Position numbers and translations under genes: made by a program
Assembly (NCBI GenBank): GCA_963731745.1
Contig: CAVSWT010000002.1
Span: 1-64,000, forward strand
Direction of reading: 5' to 3'
Origin: CAVSWT01 sp963731745
GTDB lineage: Bacteria; Bacteroidota; Ignavibacteria; Ignavibacteriales; Ignavibacteriaceae
DNA: 64,000 nt
Shown here: positions 25,819 to 35,575 of the stretch, piece after piece
Layout: each line of letters starts with the position of its first letter
Position numbering within the stretch: the first letter of the stretch is position 1
Notes under the pieces: model-generated
What the model was told of the DNA's origin: nothing
Database searches by the model: none
The model's input: only the letters and a program-made list of their open reading frames with translations

Positions 25819-27549
25819 ATGTCCTGGATATTTGGTATAGTTGGCGATACAAATCTATTAAATAAATCGCATTTAAATTTTCCTAAAGATATTAAACTCA
25901 AACATCAAACCTCAAAAGTATTGATTTATTCAGGAGGCTTGGATGAAACCGCAATCTGCGAAGCCATAACTGAGACCTCCGGATTTGTTGTCCTGGGAAT
26001 AGGGATTAAATCACGTCACAATAAATTCGGATTTATTTCTGCAGAAGATTGGAAAAATATAATTTCTGAAGATCAAGTAAGCACCAAAAAATTAAATGGA
26101 CATTATCTTGTAGTTGAATACGAAGAAGGTTCGATTAAAATATTTAATGATAGATTAGGAATACGAGATTTATTTTTTTATAAATCAGACACTTCAATTA
26201 TTTTCTCAACCCGACTCGACTGGGTAACAAAATTTCAATCCAATTCTGAAATAAATTTAAAAGAATTTAGTTCTGCATGGTTGACTTCTACTCAGATTTC
26301 ACACGGATGTTTTATTAAAGGAATTAATAGACTGGGCCCTTTTGGGAAAGTAGAGATCAATGTTGAAAAGTCTTCATTGAATATTCAGCATAGCTCCTGG
26401 GAACCGGAATGGAGTAAAAGTTATACGTCATCAGATGCTATAAAATGTCTGGAAGATTTAATATTATTTCCTTCAAGAGAAAGAAGAAATACTGCTCTCA
26501 GCCTTTCAGGTGGGTTAGATTCAAGGACACTGCTTTCAATTTTGCTAAAAAACAATTCTGAATATGTAAGTTCGCATGCTTTTGGTGATGCTTCGAATCA
26601 AGATGTATCAATGGCTAAAACAATAGCAAGTAAATTATCATTCAATCTTGAAATAATTCCAATCAAAGAAAATACAGCTAGCAATATTTTAACGTCGCTT
26701 TATCATTTCATTCCGACTACAGGATTTTTATTATCGCTTAGTGATTTATTGGTAATTCCCAGTCATGCTGCTCTATTTGAGAACAACAAAGTTATTATAG
26801 ATGGTGCATATGGAGAAATATTAAGAAGAGAATTTTTAAATCGAATATTATTTCTCGGAAAAGATGCCGTAACACAAAAACGGCCTGAGAAGTTTTTTAT
26901 GTTACTTAAAAAGAATCATGGAAGTTTTTTTAAAAGAGAAATAAATAATATTTTATATGAAAGCACGTTGGAAAAGATAAATTCAGCGTTCAATTCAATG
27001 CCGGATTATAAATCTATTGGTTTAGCGAACTGGCTGGATTATTTTATAGTAAAGTATAAAGCACCCAATATTGCTGCGTTAGGGCAAACAAGTTTAGATC
27101 AAATTGCAGTTGCTTTTATGCCTTTCATTCAGCCTGATTTAATAGAAATAGGATTATGTGTTCCAATTGAAAAAAGAAAAAATAGTAAGATCAATAGGAA
27201 AGTGATAAGAAAATATGATAAGAGACTAGAACAATTTCCATTAATAAAGAATATGATTTCTTATCCTTATAGTTCAACGTCTATTTCAATGAGAATTATT
27301 ACTGGAATAAAAAGAAAATTATTTCAGAAAAGTCAAAATGAGAATGAAGTTTGCAGTATCGATTATTTAAAGGATTTCATTATGGATAGAATTAATTCAT
27401 CAGAAGTTAAAAACTTTGATTTGTATGACAGCCAAAAATTAAAAATAGTCACAGATTCTTACTTCAATGGTAATATGAATTATAAAGACGAACTAGAAAG
27501 TTGGCTGATGTTCGATATCTGGAGAGAATTAATTCTACAGAAAAATTAA
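25819..27549 (+). CDS. Asparagine-synthase-like protein without the glutaminase cysteine
   Basis: 576 residues. The N-terminal half has the class II amidotransferase fold (IFGIVGD, LNGHYLVVEY, NDRLGIRDLFFY) but begins MSWIFG where the family has MCGIFG, so the nucleophile Cys2 is absent. The C-terminal half has the ATP-pyrophosphatase loop SGGLDS (230-235) and FGDASNQDVSMA. It may use free ammonia or another amine donor, or adenylate a carboxylate for amide formation. Its place among sugar genes suggests amidation of a uronic acid in the glycan. An unlikely alternative is a macrocyclase-like role, since no precursor peptide is seen nearby. Confidence 0.85.
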   Translation: MSWIFGIVGDTNLLNKSHLNFPKDIKLKHQTSKVLIYSGGLDETAICEAITETSGFVVLGIGIKSRHNKFGFISAEDWKNIISEDQVSTKKLNGHYLVVEYEEGSIKIFNDRLGIRDLFFYKSDTSIIFSTRLDWVTKFQSNSEINLKEFSSAWLTSTQISHGCFIKGINRLGPFGKVEINVEKSSLNIQHSSWEPEWSKSYTSSDAIKCLEDLILFPSRERRNTALSLSGGLDSRTLLSILLKNNSEYVSSHAFGDASNQDVSMAKTIASKLSFNLEIIPIKENTASNILTSLYHFIPTTGFLLSLSDLLVIPSHAALFENNKVIIDGAYGEILRREFLNRILFLGKDAVTQKRPEKFFMLLKKNHGSFFKREINNILYESTLEKINSAFNSMPDYKSIGLANWLDYFIVKYKAPNIAALGQTSLDQIAVAFMPFIQPDLIEIGLCVPIEKRKNSKINRKVIRKYDKRLEQFPLIKNMISYPYSSTSISMRIITGIKRKLFQKSQNENEVCSIDYLKDFIMDRINSSEVKNFDLYDSQKLKIVTDSYFNGNMNYKDELESWLMFDIWRELILQKN

Positions 27550-27551
27550 CT

Positions 27552-28571
27552 ATGGAAAAATTAAGAATTCTAATATCACGCCCAGACCGCTTAGGCGATG
27601 TGGTACTTTCAACTCCAATTCCAAGAGAAATAAAAAAGAGATATCCTGCAAGTTATGTTGCAGTCTTAGTTAGGAATTACGCAAAACATATTTATTTAAA
27701 TAATCCTAATGTTGACGAAATAATTATTTATCCAGATGAAATTATTCCTTTGAATTTCAAAGAAATAATTCAATTCATAAAAAGGATTAGAAGTTTTAAT
27801 TTTACACATTCATTAATGCTTCTGCCAACAGAAAGAATTAACTGGCTTTTATTTTTTGCTGGAATTAAAAAAAGAATTGGTGTGGGGTATAAATTTTATC
27901 AGTTTATGAGTAATGCTAAAAGTGTCTTTAGAAATAAATACATTCCTTTAAAACATGAAGCTGATTATTGTTTGGATTCGATCAGAAAGCTTGGTATTGA
28001 GACTTACGATTTAGATACGGAAATATTTTTAACTGAAAAAGAAAAAGTCGAATCTAAGCATGTTAAAAATAACATTTGTGAAAATGGTGAATTCCTGATT
28101 GGAATTAATACTACTAGTGGAAACTCAGCTCCCAATATGCCAATCATTGAATATAAAAAACTTATTGAAAAAATTAGCGGACTGAAAGGAATCAAAATAG
28201 CAATTACGGATTTTCGAGTACCCGATGAAATAAATAGCCTTAAAGATATTACTTACTTAAATGAAAGGAATGATTTAAGAAAATCAATAATAAATTTTGC
28301 TTCTTTAGATTTACTTATTTCGGCTAGTACCGGACCCATGCATATCGCTGCAGCATTAAAAGTAAAAACACTTTCACTATTCTGTCCGCTAACAGCTTGC
28401 TCACCAATTTTATGGGGACCGAAAGGTAATGACTCTCAAATTATTTTACCTGAAGAAAACTACTGTCAGGTTAAATGTCCCGGTGATCCAAAAAAATGTT
28501 CATTTAGCGGAGATGGGGGAATAGATGCTCAAAAAGTTTTTGAATCATTAAAAAAAATAATTGAAATATAA
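27552..28571 (+). CDS. Glycosyltransferase, family 9 (heptosyltransferase-like)
   Basis: 339 residues from ATG 27552, two bases after the previous stop; an upstream in-frame TTG at 27501 would overlap that gene by 49 bases. The family is shown by ISRPDRLGDVVLSTPIPREIKKRYP, ERINWLLFFAGIKKRIG and STGPMHIAAALKVKTLSLFCP, the donor-binding end. GT9 enzymes add heptose or related sugars to lipopolysaccharide or other surface glycans. Last glycosyltransferase of the locus. Confidence 0.9.
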   Translation: MEKLRILISRPDRLGDVVLSTPIPREIKKRYPASYVAVLVRNYAKHIYLNNPNVDEIIIYPDEIIPLNFKEIIQFIKRIRSFNFTHSLMLLPTERINWLLFFAGIKKRIGVGYKFYQFMSNAKSVFRNKYIPLKHEADYCLDSIRKLGIETYDLDTEIFLTEKEKVESKHVKNNICENGEFLIGINTTSGNSAPNMPIIEYKKLIEKISGLKGIKIAITDFRVPDEINSLKDITYLNERNDLRKSIINFASLDLLISASTGPMHIAAALKVKTLSLFCPLTACSPILWGPKGNDSQIILPEENYCQVKCPGDPKKCSFSGDGGIDAQKVFESLKKIIEI

Positions 28572-28573
28572 GT

Positions 28574-29710
28574 GTGCATAAAAAAATAAAAATATTATTG
28601 GCTCCCAACAGCTTCAAAGAATGCGCATCATCAAATCGAATAATAGAAATTTTAGAATCTAATTTTTCAAACGAAAGATTTGAACTTTTACCATTTCCTA
28701 TTTCTGATGGTGGCGATGGATTTTTAGAAGTTTGCAAACATCATTTTCAACTAGAAATAATAAATTTTATTGTATCAACTCCGTATAATGAAACTTGTAT
28801 AACTGTTCCAGTTGGATATAAAAAAGAAACCCGGACGATTTACATTGAATCGGCAAAAGTCTTGGGTTTGAATTTAATTCCACTGGATTTAAGGAAGCCT
28901 ATAAAACTCAATTCTAAGGGCATGGGCGAATTATTAAAATCAATTCAAAACAAAGTTATTTCAGACGAACTTAAAGTTGAACAAGTTGTTATAGGTATAG
29001 GCGGGAGCGGGATTAATGATTTGGGAATTGGAATGTGCTCCCGATTAGGCCTAAAGCTTTTTGATGACTCAAATAATGAATTGGAACCAGTACCAATTAA
29101 CTTTCTAAGAATAAAAAATATAAGCTGGCATCATTTCAATTTCGTTTTTGATATCAAATTAGTTACCGATGTAGACAATCCTTTGTTGGGAGCAAATGGA
29201 GCTACTTTCATATTTGGTAAACAAAAAGGCTCTTCAAATGAAGAACTTAAAATAATTGAATCCGGTTTTGAAAATATTGTTAATCTATTATATAAAAATA
29301 AGTTATTGGATTCATCTAAATTATTATCTGGTGCTGCCGGTGGATTAGCAGCAGGATTCCAAATATTCTTTAACTCTAGTATTAAATCATCGACAGATTT
29401 TATTCTAAATGACCTTCAGCTGAACAGACATTCAGATATTGACGTTGTAATCACGGGTGAGGGAGCATTTGATAATCAAAGCTTTATGAACAAAGCCCCT
29501 GGAGTGATTATAAAATTTTATAAAGACTTAGTGAGAAAAGTCTATATTATTGCAGGTTATGCTGCTCCCGAAATTTATGGTAAATTGCCCGAAAATTGTG
29601 AGGTTATTCCATTATCTTCATTCTTCAAGACGAAAGAAGAATCAATTATAAAATTTGAAGAAGGATTGGTAATAGCAGCAAACAAAATCAAAGAACAGTT
29701 GCTAAAGTAA
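28574..29710 (+). CDS. Glycerate kinase, type I (GarK/GlxK family)
   Basis: 378 residues from GTG 28574, two bases after the GT9 stop. Family blocks are APNSFKECASSN, PISDGGDGFLEV, VIGIGGSGINDLGIGM, LVTDVDNPLLGANGA and TGEGAFDNQSFMNKAPG. It phosphorylates glycerate with ATP, feeding lower glycolysis or serine metabolism. It reads on from the glycan genes, but there is no sign of a link to them. The last codons overlap a terminator hairpin. Confidence 0.9.
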   Translation: MHKKIKILLAPNSFKECASSNRIIEILESNFSNERFELLPFPISDGGDGFLEVCKHHFQLEIINFIVSTPYNETCITVPVGYKKETRTIYIESAKVLGLNLIPLDLRKPIKLNSKGMGELLKSIQNKVISDELKVEQVVIGIGGSGINDLGIGMCSRLGLKLFDDSNNELEPVPINFLRIKNISWHHFNFVFDIKLVTDVDNPLLGANGATFIFGKQKGSSNEELKIIESGFENIVNLLYKNKLLDSSKLLSGAAGGLAAGFQIFFNSSIKSSTDFILNDLQLNRHSDIDVVITGEGAFDNQSFMNKAPGVIIKFYKDLVRKVYIIAGYAAPEIYGKLPENCEVIPLSSFFKTKEESIIKFEEGLVIAANKIKEQLLK

Positions 29711-29734
29711 GATTTTATACCTTACTCTTTTTTT
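29706..29734 (+). terminator. Terminator overlapping the glycerate kinase stop codon
   Basis: A 6-bp stem (AGTAAG at 29706-29711, CTTACT at 29721-29726) with a 9-nt loop is followed by a 7-T run. The stem is short but the T run is good. It would end the glycan-to-glycerate kinase transcript before thyA. Confidence 0.55.
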
Positions 29735-29794
29735 ATTAAATTGTCTCAAATTAAATGCAAACTTATTAATTAAATATTCGATTCAGGATTTAAA

Positions 29795-30634
29795 ATGAAA
29801 CAGTATTTGGATCTTGTAAAATTGGTCATTGACGAAGGTATTAGGAAAAAATCAAGAACTGGAGTTGATACAATTTCATATTTTGGTGCTTTTTATAAAG
29901 TTGATTTATCTAAAGGATTTCCATTACTTACTACAAAAAAAATGGAATGGAAATCATTGCTGCATGAAGTGTTATGGTATTTGTCCGGTGAAAATCATAT
30001 AAGAAATTTAAGGAAGCACACAAAAATATGGGACGCATGGGCAGATGAAAATGGAAATCTTGAAACTGCGTATGGATATTATTGGCGTCATTTCCCTAGT
30101 GCGGAAAAAGATGAAAATGGTGAGTGGCAGGTTAGAGAAGTCGATCAGATTAAATACGTGATAGATGAGATAAAAAGAAAACCTTACAGCCGTAGACTTG
30201 TAGTTTCAGCCTGGGAGCCAGGCAATGCAACTAAAAGTAAACTGCCGCCTTGTCATTATAGTTTTGCTTTTAATGTAAGTGATGGAAAATTGAATTGTCA
30301 TTTAACACAGCGTTCCGGCGACATCGCTCTTGGTATACCATTTAACTTAGCAGCGTATTCATTATTAACTCAAATCGTTGCGCAGGAAACCAATCTTGAA
30401 GTAGGACAATTTGCTCACACAATAATTGATGCTCATATTTATGTCGGCGATAAAAATTCTGAGTTGGAAAAGTATGATCATCTTGAAGGTTTAAAAGAGC
30501 AGTTAAAACGTGAACCACTTCCTCTTCCAAAATTAATTATAGCTAAAAAGCCAATTGATGAATTACAATTTGAAGATTTTCAACTTGAAGGATATCAGCA
30601 CCATGATAAAATAAAATTTGAGGTTGCTGTTTGA
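29795..30634 (+). CDS. thyA: Thymidylate synthase
   Basis: 279 residues. It makes dTMP from dUMP using methylene-tetrahydrofolate. Visible are RTGVDTISYFG, LLTTKKMEWKSLLHEVLWYLSG, the catalytic cysteine in LPPCHYSF (C153), QRSGDIALGIPFN and HIYVGDKN. QRSGDIALG replaces the more common QRSADVFLG, a mild change near the active site. Its stop overlaps the start of folA, and the dihydrofolate it produces is the substrate of that enzyme. Confidence 0.96.
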   Translation: MKQYLDLVKLVIDEGIRKKSRTGVDTISYFGAFYKVDLSKGFPLLTTKKMEWKSLLHEVLWYLSGENHIRNLRKHTKIWDAWADENGNLETAYGYYWRHFPSAEKDENGEWQVREVDQIKYVIDEIKRKPYSRRLVVSAWEPGNATKSKLPPCHYSFAFNVSDGKLNCHLTQRSGDIALGIPFNLAAYSLLTQIVAQETNLEVGQFAHTIIDAHIYVGDKNSELEKYDHLEGLKEQLKREPLPLPKLIIAKKPIDELQFEDFQLEGYQHHDKIKFEVAV

Positions 30635-31110
30635 GGAAAATCATTATTGTGGCCGTAGCTCAAAACGGCGTTATAGGCAAATCAAATGGAGAAATGTCCT
30701 GGCATGTGAAAGAAGAATTTCAGCACTTTAAGAATACGACGATGGGTTTTCCCATTATCATGGGTAGAAAAACTTTTAATTCACTTGGAAAACCATTAAA
30801 AGGAAGGCCGCATTTAGTTGTAAGCAGAAATAAAAATTTAACTTTTCCATTTGAAGAAATAAAAATATTTCCAAACGTTGAGGCTGCAATTATAGGAGCG
30901 GAAGATTATAAGAAGGAAAATGTTTTTATAATCGGAGGCGGTGAGATTTATAAAGAGTCAATTAATTTGGTTGATGAAATGTTAATTTCTTTTATGAAGT
31001 TTGAAGCAGACGGAGATATTTATTTTCCTAAAATTGATAGCGCATTTTGGATTGAAGATTCGCGTGAAAAAAGAAATGAGTTTGAAATAGTTAAGTATGT
31101 TAGAAAGTAG
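30631..31110 (+). CDS. folA: Dihydrofolate reductase
   Basis: 159 residues from TTG 30631 (TTGA overlap with thyA). It reduces dihydrofolate with NADPH. Blocks are VAVAQNGVIGKSNGEMSWHVKEE (the flexible loop and substrate region), FPIIMGRKTFNSLGKPLKGRPHLVVSR and FIIGGGEIYKESI (cofactor site). The acidic residue normally following the W of the active site is here spaced as HVKEE. The thyA-folA pairing is common, and mutL follows after five bases. Confidence 0.95.
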   Translation: MRKIIIVAVAQNGVIGKSNGEMSWHVKEEFQHFKNTTMGFPIIMGRKTFNSLGKPLKGRPHLVVSRNKNLTFPFEEIKIFPNVEAAIIGAEDYKKENVFIIGGGEIYKESINLVDEMLISFMKFEADGDIYFPKIDSAFWIEDSREKRNEFEIVKYVRK

Positions 31111-31115
31111 TTTCT

Positions 31116-32969
31116 ATGTCCTCAGTGATTAAAATATTACCTGAAAATTTAGCAAATAAAATTGCCGCAGGCGAAGTTGTTCAACGTCCGGAATCTGTTG
31201 TAAAAGAGTTATTAGAAAACTCTATCGATGCTCATTCATCCGAGATTGAATTAATAATTAAACGAGCCGGAAAATCTTTAATTCAAGTGTGTGATAACGG
31301 AATTGGAATGAGTGAAGAAGATGTTATTCTTTGTATTCAAAAACATGCTACAAGTAAAATTTCTTCGTATGATGATTTGGAAGCCATAATGACTCTCGGG
31401 TTTAGAGGTGAAGCATTAAGTTCAATTGCTTCTGTAAGCCAGCTTGAAATTAAAACGCAAACACACGACGAAGATATTGGTACTTTGGTCCGCATGGATG
31501 AGAGCGGACAAATTATAAAAGAAAAAGGTTCATTTGCAAAAGGAACCTGCATTTCCGTTAAAAATATTTTTTTCAATACACCGGCAAGAAGAAACTTTTT
31601 AAAAACAGATGCAACTGAACTTAAGCATATAGTTGATACATTTAACCGAATTGCTTTAAGCTATCCTTCGATTCAATTTAGATTTTATAATGATGATAAT
31701 TTAATTTTTGATTATCCAATCTCTAATCTTGCCGAACGAGTTACGAAAGTATTTGCAGATAATATGCTCGAAGCGTTAGTCCCGGTTGAAGAAAAAACTG
31801 ACTTCTTAAGCCTGGAGGGATTTATCGGCAAACCAACTATGTTGAAAAAAAGTAAAGGCGAACAATATTTATTTTTGAATAAAAGATTAGTTTCTAGTAA
31901 GCAAATTAATCATGCTGTGTTTTCGGCGTATGAAAATATTTTGGAAAAAGGCGATTATCCTTTTTTCATATTATTTCTTGATATTGATCCTAAAAGAATA
32001 GATGTGAATATTCATCCATCAAAGCTTGAAGTAAGATTTGAGGACGAAAAAGACGTCTACAATTTTGTTTTGGCTGTTATTAAAAAAAGCCTAGCCTCAC
32101 ATGATTTGGTTCCAACTATGGCATTTAATGATGCAGTGGATCAAGAAGAAAAACTAAGATTTAATAATTTTAGTAGAGTTGAGAAAAATGATTTCTCTGA
32201 TCGTCCGTCATTCACTGAAAAAAGATCATTTGCAAAAACAAGTTTTTCGGATAATGACATTGATTTAATCTTCAGTGCTTTACCCGAGATAGATACGAAT
32301 CCGGCAACCCGTTCAGAAGATTCACATCCATTTGAAACTCCAGAGAAAAGAGAAGTATTTCATGAACAGCCAAAAAGATCTTCATCATCTGAAGAAGTTG
32401 ACTCACCATTTTTAATACAGCTGCACAATAAATATATTCTAACTCAAATAAAGACCGGCTTAATGATAGTCGATCAGCACGTAGCTCACGAAAGAATTTT
32501 ATACGAAAAAGCACTAAAACGATTTGATGCAAATTTGCCATTCTCTCAACAGCTTCTTTTCCCTAAAACGATAGAATTGGATCCGGCACGAATAGAATTA
32601 ATGAAAGAGATTGAACCTTACTTAATTAAACTTGGATTTACTATTAAATATTTTAGCAAGAATACAATTGTTATCGAAGGTGTTCCTGACGATGTTATCC
32701 GCGGTTCCGAAGAAAAAATTCTTCTGGAATTGTTAGATGAATACACAATCAATCAACAAGAGAAGAAGCTGGAAACAAAAGATAACATTGCAAAGTCGTA
32801 TTCGTGTAAAACAGCAATTAAGGCTGGAGACAAACTCTCCGAAAAAGAGATGAGATTATTAATTGACCAGCTTTTCGCTACATCCATGCCGTATGTTTGT
32901 CCTCACGGCAGGCCAATCGTTGTAAAAATATCTTTGGATGAATTTGACAGAAGGTTTGGAAGAACTTAA
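31116..32969 (+). CDS. mutL: DNA mismatch repair protein MutL
   Basis: 617 residues. The GHKL ATPase domain shows IAAGEVVQRPESVVKELLENSIDA, DNGIGM, HATSKI and TLGFRGEALSSIASV. A flexible, Ser/Asp-rich linker covers ~345-435. The C-terminal domain keeps the endonuclease motif DQHVAHERILYE (standard DQHA(x)2E(x)4E, with Val for Ala), SCKTAIKAG and CPHGRP. It is therefore likely a nicking MutL, as in bacteria without MutH. It follows folA closely. No mutS is in the window. Confidence 0.96.
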   Translation: MSSVIKILPENLANKIAAGEVVQRPESVVKELLENSIDAHSSEIELIIKRAGKSLIQVCDNGIGMSEEDVILCIQKHATSKISSYDDLEAIMTLGFRGEALSSIASVSQLEIKTQTHDEDIGTLVRMDESGQIIKEKGSFAKGTCISVKNIFFNTPARRNFLKTDATELKHIVDTFNRIALSYPSIQFRFYNDDNLIFDYPISNLAERVTKVFADNMLEALVPVEEKTDFLSLEGFIGKPTMLKKSKGEQYLFLNKRLVSSKQINHAVFSAYENILEKGDYPFFILFLDIDPKRIDVNIHPSKLEVRFEDEKDVYNFVLAVIKKSLASHDLVPTMAFNDAVDQEEKLRFNNFSRVEKNDFSDRPSFTEKRSFAKTSFSDNDIDLIFSALPEIDTNPATRSEDSHPFETPEKREVFHEQPKRSSSSEEVDSPFLIQLHNKYILTQIKTGLMIVDQHVAHERILYEKALKRFDANLPFSQQLLFPKTIELDPARIELMKEIEPYLIKLGFTIKYFSKNTIVIEGVPDDVIRGSEEKILLELLDEYTINQQEKKLETKDNIAKSYSCKTAIKAGDKLSEKEMRLLIDQLFATSMPYVCPHGRPIVVKISLDEFDRRFGRT

Positions 32970-33044
32970 ATTATAGTTTATCAAAAGCCCAAAAGGTTTG
33001 ATAAATAATAGTTTCAAAAAAACTAAATATCTTTAAGGAACCTC

Positions 33045-34700
33045 ATGAACAATAATGATTATGAACAGCAAAAAGGGAATTACTACACAAAGGTAAAAAA
33101 GTCGCGTTCAACCGGGATGAAATTTACAACTGTCGGCGGTGAACCGATTAATGTTTTATATGGTCCTGATGATATTGAAAATATTAATTACTTGAGTGAA
33201 ATTGGTTTCCCCGGTGAATATCCCTATACTAGAGGAATTCACCCAACCGGCTATCGCGGAAAAATTTGGACGATGAGACAATTTGCTGGATTCGGTTCGC
33301 CTGAAGATACTAATAACCGTTTTCACTATTTATTGAATCACGGACAAACTGGATTATCAGTTGCTTTCGATCTTCCAACTTTAATGGGTTGGGATGCCGA
33401 TGCAGAATTAAGTGAAGGCGAAGTTGGGATTTGCGGAGTTTCAGTTTCTTCCATGAAAGACATGGAAGTTTTATTTAATGAAATTCCTTTAGAAAAAGTT
33501 TCTACATCGATGACCATTAATTCTCCGGCTGCTATGATTTTTGCTTTTTATCTTGCCTTTGCAGAGAAGCAAAAAGTAGATTTTAAAAATTTAAGAGGAA
33601 CTTTGCAGAACGATATATTGAAAGAATATATTGCACAGAAAGAATATATTTATCCGCCAAATCCATCAATGCGGATTATAACTGATATGATTGAATACTG
33701 TACCAAAGAAATTCCACAATGGAACCCGGTTTCGGTTAGTGGTTATCATATCCGCGAGGCTGGTTCTACTGCTGTCCAAGAACTTGCATATACACTTGCC
33801 GATGGATTTGCATACATTGAGGCTTGTATTGAAAGAGGAATGGATGTTGACGAATTTGCTCCCAGGATTTCTTTTTTCTTTAATTCTCATTTAGACTTTT
33901 TTGAAGAGATTGCAAAATATCGTGCAGCAAGAAAAATTTATGCAAAGAGGATGAAAGAAAAATATAAAGCAAAAAACCCGCGTTCCTGGTGGCTTAGATT
34001 TCATACCCAAACTGCCGGCTGTACTTTAACGGCGCAGCAGCCTGAGAATAATATTATTCGCACAGCGTTTCAAGCTTTAGCTGGAGTTTTAGGCGGCACT
34101 CAATCGCTTCACACTAATTCCATGGATGAAACTTTAGCTCTGCCCAGCGAAAAAGCGGTGAAAATTGCCTTGCGTACTCAACAGCTTATTGCTTATGAAA
34201 CAGGAGTAATAAATACAGTTGATCCACTCGGAGGCAGTTATTTTGTGGAAGCTTTAACTGATAAAATGGAAAAGCAAGCTAATGAAATTTTCGATCAAAT
34301 TGATTCATTAGGCGGAGTTATTCCTGCTATAGAAGCTGGATATTTTCAAAAAGAAATTGCTGATGCAGCCTATCGTTACCAGCGTGAAGTAGAAAAGAAA
34401 GAAAAATTTATAGTAGGCGTAAATGAATTTGTTGAAGAAGATGAGAATGTCGAAATTCCTATCTTAACCATATCTCCTGAAGTGGAAAAGAATCAGAAAA
34501 AAAGATTGGCAGAAATAAAACAAAATAGAAATGCTGAGTTAGTTGAAGAAAGTTTAAAAGAAATTAATTATGCTGCATCAAATGGGAATAATTTTATGCC
34601 GGTATTTGTTAAAGCAGCACGTAATTATGTTACCTTGGGAGAAATGGTAAATGAATTAAAAGAATCTTTCGGAACTTACCAAGAGGCAGCTGTCTTTTAA
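33045..34700 (+). CDS. mcmA1: Methylmalonyl-CoA mutase, catalytic subunit without a B12-binding domain
   Basis: 551 residues. It carries the TIM-barrel catalytic part only: YTRGIHPTGYRGKIWTMRQF (substrate and radical residues), GLSVAFDLPTLMGWD, TLQNDILKEYIAQ, VSGYHIREAG (catalytic His) and SLHTNSMDETLALPSEKA. The cobalamin-binding domain (DxHxxG) is absent and must be on a separate protein not found here. The role is interconversion of methylmalonyl-CoA and succinyl-CoA in propionate metabolism, feeding the same intermediates as kgd. Its stop overlaps the next start (TAATG). Confidence 0.93.
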   Translation: MNNNDYEQQKGNYYTKVKKSRSTGMKFTTVGGEPINVLYGPDDIENINYLSEIGFPGEYPYTRGIHPTGYRGKIWTMRQFAGFGSPEDTNNRFHYLLNHGQTGLSVAFDLPTLMGWDADAELSEGEVGICGVSVSSMKDMEVLFNEIPLEKVSTSMTINSPAAMIFAFYLAFAEKQKVDFKNLRGTLQNDILKEYIAQKEYIYPPNPSMRIITDMIEYCTKEIPQWNPVSVSGYHIREAGSTAVQELAYTLADGFAYIEACIERGMDVDEFAPRISFFFNSHLDFFEEIAKYRAARKIYAKRMKEKYKAKNPRSWWLRFHTQTAGCTLTAQQPENNIIRTAFQALAGVLGGTQSLHTNSMDETLALPSEKAVKIALRTQQLIAYETGVINTVDPLGGSYFVEALTDKMEKQANEIFDQIDSLGGVIPAIEAGYFQKEIADAAYRYQREVEKKEKFIVGVNEFVEEDENVEIPILTISPEVEKNQKKRLAEIKQNRNAELVEESLKEINYAASNGNNFMPVFVKAARNYVTLGEMVNELKESFGTYQEAAVF

Positions 34701-35575
34701 TGCTAATCGAATACTTTAAATTGTTTCGAATTCCTCAATGGATAAAAAATCTTTTTGTATTTGTACCGCTTGTATTTTCTCAAAATCTTTTAAAATCTAA
34801 TTACTTTTTAGTTACCCTCGCAGCATTTATTATTTTTAGTCTGGCTTCAAGTTTAGTATACATTGTTAATGATATAGTAGATATTGAAGCAGATAAAGCT
34901 CATCCTCAAAAAAAAAATCGGCCCTTAGCATCCGGAAAAATTTCTGTTAAAAATGCTGTAATCTCGGCAATTTTTTTAGCGATAATAATTATCTCTTCGC
35001 TATCCTTTTTTAATCTTCATTTTGCATTGACAGTTGCCGCATATTTTATACTAAATATTTTTTATAGTTTTGCATTAAAACATGTAGTGCTGCTGGATAT
35101 ATTTTGTATTGCCGCTGGATTTATGCTTCGGGTACTTGCCGGAGCTTTCGTCATAAATGTAGAAATTTCAAGCTGGCTTATTTTAACAACTATGTTTATT
35201 TCATTATTCTTAGGCATAATGAAAAGACGCACCGAACTAGTGCTGAGTGAAAATGATGATGTTATTGTTACCAGGAAAGTCTTAGTTCACTACTCTAAAG
35301 AATTTACAGATCAAATGGCCACAGTTGCCGCAGCGGCGGTTATAATTTGTTATGCACTCTATACGGTTGCCGCAAGAACTGTAAATGTTTTTGGAACTGA
35401 AAATTTAATTTATACAACGCCGTTTGTAGTATTCGGAATATTTAGATACATGTATTTAGCATACATAAATAGGCAGGGTGAAAATACTACAGAAGTTTTA
35501 TTAAAAGATCTTTCGATGATATTAAATATTATTCTTTATGTTTTTGTAACAACATTTATTATTTATCTTAAATGA
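34700..35575 (+). CDS. UbiA-family prenyltransferase, decaprenyl-phosphate phosphoribosyltransferase-like
   Basis: 291 residues with eight to nine hydrophobic segments. The aspartate-rich motif NDIVDIEADKAHPQKKNRPLASG is that of the phosphoribosyltransferase subgroup rather than of quinone prenylation. A second polar motif (GIMKRRTELVL) follows the fifth helix. The enzyme would attach phosphoribose to a polyprenyl phosphate, an early step in arabinose-type glycan synthesis. It is coupled to the mutase gene before it and the lipoprotein gene after it (ATGA). Confidence 0.85.
   Translation: MLIEYFKLFRIPQWIKNLFVFVPLVFSQNLLKSNYFLVTLAAFIIFSLASSLVYIVNDIVDIEADKAHPQKKNRPLASGKISVKNAVISAIFLAIIIISSLSFFNLHFALTVAAYFILNIFYSFALKHVVLLDIFCIAAGFMLRVLAGAFVINVEISSWLILTTMFISLFLGIMKRRTELVLSENDDVIVTRKVLVHYSKEFTDQMATVAAAAVIICYALYTVAARTVNVFGTENLIYTTPFVVFGIFRYMYLAYINRQGENTTEVLLKDLSMILNIILYVFVTTFIIYLK

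Noticed and set aside
25819..27549. Lasso-peptide or lanthipeptide-type cyclase cluster
   Set aside because: No precursor peptide or leader-peptidase gene is adjacent; all neighbours are glycan genes.
32976..33006. Hairpin between mutL and the mutase gene (TTTATCAAA/TTTGATAAA)
   Set aside because: The stem is AT-only in large part and is not followed by a T run, so it is not called a terminator.
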